DNA from: an uncultured Bermanella sp.
Lineage (GTDB): Bacteria; Pseudomonadota; Gammaproteobacteria; Pseudomonadales; Oceanobacteraceae
DNA: 7,566 bases
Reading direction: 5' to 3'
Assembly (NCBI GenBank): GCA_913054445.1
Contig: CAJXIK010000092.1
Coordinates: forward strand, 1-7,566
The translations under genes and the position numbers were made by a program. Below, one piece after another: positions 5,824 to 7,566 of the stretch (positions are counted from its first letter, which is position 1; every line of letters starts with the position of its first letter). Under the pieces are notes generated by a model. That model searched no databases and was not told the DNA's origin. It saw only the letters and a list, made by a program, of their open reading frames with translations.

Positions 5824-6819
5824 TTAACCCTCCGCCTCCAACCAAAACAACGCAAAGTTTTTACCCGCGTCGCACCACATCTTGTGGCTGACAAAGCCCG
5901 CATCGCGTGCCAAGCGCTCGAATTGCTGGGGCACAAACTTATAGCTGTACTCCGTGACGATGCTCTCTCCGGCCTTAAACACAAAATGCTCACCGAAGAT
6001 GTACACCATCTGATCTAGGTCGCTGCGCAAGTGCATCTCGATGCGGCTTTCTTGCTCGTTGAAGAAGGCCTCGTGGGAAAAATGCTGGGCATTAAAGTTA
6101 CCGTCTCCCAGGTGGTTGAGGTGGCTTAAGATGTTCAAATTAAACTGGGCAGTGACCCCCTGCACATCGTTATAGGCAGCATTTAAGGTGCCCTTGTCTT
6201 TTACCAAGTCGACCCCTATCAACAGCGCACCCTCATCACCCACGGTGGCACGCACCCCCCTCAAGAAAGATAGGGATTCACTGGGGGTGAAGTTGCCTAA
6301 ACTGGAGCCGGGAAAGAAGGCGACCCTCTTGAAATCACGGGGCAACTGCGCGGGCAAGGTGGCTTCTCTATGGTAATCGAGGCAAGTGGCGTGAATCTCT
6401 AACCAGGGGAATTGCGCCCTCAGTTGCACCGCGCAAGCAAATAAGAAGTCCTTGCTGATGTCTAGCGGCACATAAGCCTTGGGCTTGAGGGCATCCAATA
6501 GCAGGCGAATCTTAGTGCTGGCACCGCTGCCATACTCGATGAGCAAACATTGTTCTCCGGCCCGCTCTAATATCTGCTGCTGATATTGACGCAGCAGGTT
6601 AATCTCGGTGCGCGTGGGGTAATATTCAGGCAGGCAGGTGATGGCTTCAAATAACTTCGAGCCTTGCTGGTCGTAAAAATACTTGGCCGAGATGGTCTTG
6701 GGCGATTGCTTGAGGCCGGTTAGAATTTCCTGTTTTTGGTCGTGGCTCTGTACGTTGAAATCGTAGAAGTACAAGCCCTCGTCTGCTTGCTCACTCTGAT
6801 ACTGCACGCGTCCTTGCAT
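5824..6819 (-). CDS. egtD: L-histidine N-alpha-methyltransferase EgtD (ergothioneine biosynthesis)
   Basis: Transfers three methyl groups from S-adenosylmethionine to histidine to form hercynine, the first committed step to ergothioneine; cytoplasmic. At 331 residues it is close to the usual 320-330. Visible family features are the N-terminal KYFYDQQGSKLFEAI (46-60) and PEYYPTRTE (64-72), the SAM-binding EYGSG (95-99), LDIS with D120, and FFPGSSLGNF (168-177). N176 and Y216 line up with histidine-binding Asn166 and Tyr206 of the mycobacterial enzyme. E290 and S292 in TEYSYKF match the Glu282 and Ser284 pair that contacts the substrate imidazole, supporting histidine as substrate. The ATG at 6819 has a strong Shine-Dalgarno AGGAG 6 nt upstream. 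The gene follows egtB after 10 nt in the same transcript. Its 3' end faces thrB across the repeat-containing region, with no canonical terminator visible. Confidence 0.95.
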   Translation of the reverse strand: MQGRVQYQSEQADEGLYFYDFNVQSHDQKQEILTGLKQSPKTISAKYFYDQQGSKLFEAITCLPEYYPTRTEINLLRQYQQQILERAGEQCLLIEYGSGASTKIRLLLDALKPKAYVPLDISKDFLFACAVQLRAQFPWLEIHATCLDYHREATLPAQLPRDFKRVAFFPGSSLGNFTPSESLSFLRGVRATVGDEGALLIGVDLVKDKGTLNAAYNDVQGVTAQFNLNILSHLNHLGDGNFNAQHFSHEAFFNEQESRIEMHLRSDLDQMVYIFGEHFVFKAGESIVTEYSYKFVPQQFERLARDAGFVSHKMWCDAGKNFALFWLEAEG

Positions 6820-6825
6820 AAATAT

Positions 6826-6830
6826 CTCCT
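6826..6830 (-). promoter_or_regulatory. Shine-Dalgarno of egtD, sharing a base with the egtB stop codon
   Basis: AGGAG on the minus strand lies 6 nt ahead of the egtD ATG at 6819. Its first A is the last base of the egtB stop codon TGA (6832-6830). Ribosomes finishing egtB would therefore terminate on the egtD binding site, which suggests coupled expression of the two enzymes. Confidence 0.8.
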
Positions 6831-7566
6831 CATGCGTCTCTCGCCAATCTGAGGCCGCTCATGGGCCAGCGATCTTTTGGGTAGAAAAAATTGCGGTAGC
6901 TGGCACGTACATGGCCCTTGGGTGTCAGGGCGCAACCGCCGCGCAGCACCATTTGGTTGCACATGAACTTGCCGTTGTATTCCCCCACCGCACCCGCAGC
7001 CACCTTAAAGCCAGGGTATGGGGCGTAGGCGCTCTGCGTCCATTGCCAGCAAACGTCGAACATCTGTGTCATGGATGCCAGCGCTTGGCGCGCCGCCACC
7101 TCCCACTCGGCCTCGCTGGGTAGGCGACAAGCGGCCCACTGGGCGTAGGCGCTGGCCTCATAAAAACTGAGGTGACACACCGGCCGATTAGGGTCCATGG
7201 GGGTGAGCCCGTGTAAGCCGAATTCGTACCAACGGCCCTCTTGTTGCACCCAATACAGGGGCGTTTGCAGGGACGGTTTGGCTTGCGCTCGGTCTTGCTG
7301 TAACGCGCTCCAGCCATCGCTCAACCACAAGGAAGGCTCGTCATAGCCGCCGTCTTGAATAAACTGTAAATATTCGCCATTACTCACTAGCCGCTCCGCC
7401 AGTTGAAAATCGGGTAAATAACAGCGATGGGGCGGGGTCTCGTTGTCGAAACAGAATTCATCGTGGCCGTTAGCGCCTATGGTCTGTAAGCCGCCAGCAA
7501 AAGAGACAAAAGCCATCTCGGCACTGCGTTGCCCATAGGGGAATTCATCGCTGCTCAAGACGGCTG
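6830..7566 (-). CDS. egtB: Hercynine oxygenase EgtB (ergothioneine sulfoxide synthase), C-terminal part, cut by window edge
   Basis: EgtB is a non-heme iron enzyme that uses O2 to join a thiol donor (gamma-glutamylcysteine or cysteine, depending on type) to the imidazole of hercynine. Only about 245 C-terminal residues are visible. They form the FGE-sulfatase-like domain, with RLPSEAEWEVAAR, VLRGGCALTPKGHVRASYRN, NFFYPKDRW and the terminal GLRLARDA. The frame stays open through the end of the window. The TTG at 7558 is in frame but is not a believable start, since full EgtB proteins have roughly 190 further residues with the DinB-like domain that carries the iron-binding histidines. Those ligands cannot be checked here. 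Pairing with a separate egtD argues against OvoA, in which oxygenase and methyltransferase are fused, and against the selenoneine enzyme SenA. The thiol donor cannot be decided from this part. Confidence 0.92.
   Translation of the reverse strand, partial: AVLSSDEFPYGQRSAEMAFVSFAGGLQTIGANGHDEFCFDNETPPHRCYLPDFQLAERLVSNGEYLQFIQDGGYDEPSLWLSDGWSALQQDRAQAKPSLQTPLYWVQQEGRWYEFGLHGLTPMDPNRPVCHLSFYEASAYAQWAACRLPSEAEWEVAARQALASMTQMFDVCWQWTQSAYAPYPGFKVAAGAVGEYNGKFMCNQMVLRGGCALTPKGHVRASYRNFFYPKDRWPMSGLRLARDA

Noticed and set aside
5803..5824. Inverted repeat ATGGC/GCCAT as an egtD terminator
   Set aside because: The stem is only 5 bp with a 12-nt loop and no T-run, so it is well within chance expectation.
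7556..7558. TTG at 7558 as the start of egtB
   Set aside because: The frame is open to the window edge and EgtB needs a further N-terminal DinB-like domain of about 190 residues.
5824..7566. A novel sulfur- or selenium-incorporation cluster (OvoA- or SenA-like)
   Set aside because: A separate EgtD with the histidine-contacting Glu and Ser next to an EgtB-type C-terminal domain is the known ergothioneine arrangement. No SenB-like glycosyltransferase or fused methyltransferase is seen.

Overview
This window looks like ordinary chromosome from a gammaproteobacterium, probably in the broad Pseudomonadales/Oceanospirillales/Cellvibrionales group. The main clue is the block polA, then a small secreted DUF2782 protein, then an APH-fold homoserine kinase (thrB). 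As I recall, Pseudomonas and relatives share this arrangement, whereas Enterobacteriaceae use an unrelated GHMP-type ThrB inside thrABC. The genus cannot be fixed from the sequence alone.

Layout. Positions 1-92 hold a short repeat element. trkH (148-1596, +) encodes a complete TrkH-type potassium channel subunit. It converges, with only 16 bp between stop codons, on polA (1613-4342, -), a full three-domain DNA polymerase I with every catalytic residue I checked in place. A 63-bp divergent gap separates polA from the DUF2782 gene (4406-4678, +) and thrB (4686-5630, +), which look like one two-gene transcript. A convergent intergenic region (5631-5823) holds a second copy of the repeat element plus a short tandem repeat. 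Beyond it, egtD (5824-6819, -) and the C-terminal part of egtB (6830 to the window edge, -) form a tightly packed ergothioneine operon, with egtB truncated by the end of the window.

How the genes relate. trkH (K+ uptake), polA (replication and repair) and thrB (threonine synthesis) are unrelated housekeeping genes. egtB and egtD act in one pathway: EgtD trimethylates histidine to hercynine, and EgtB joins a thiol donor to hercynine oxidatively to give a sulfoxide precursor of the antioxidant ergothioneine.

Most interesting signal. I found no new multi-gene system. The least explained structure is the repeat present at 1-92 and 5654-5756. It has an identical 29-bp core that, on the minus strand, reads GTAG followed directly by a 6-bp hairpin, which is the signature of REP elements mobilised by RAYT (TnpA-REP) transposases. 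A neighbouring hairpin differs between the copies by one compensatory base-pair change. Each core lies between its own perfect direct repeat (22 bp in one copy, 19 bp in the other), giving a mosaic structure.
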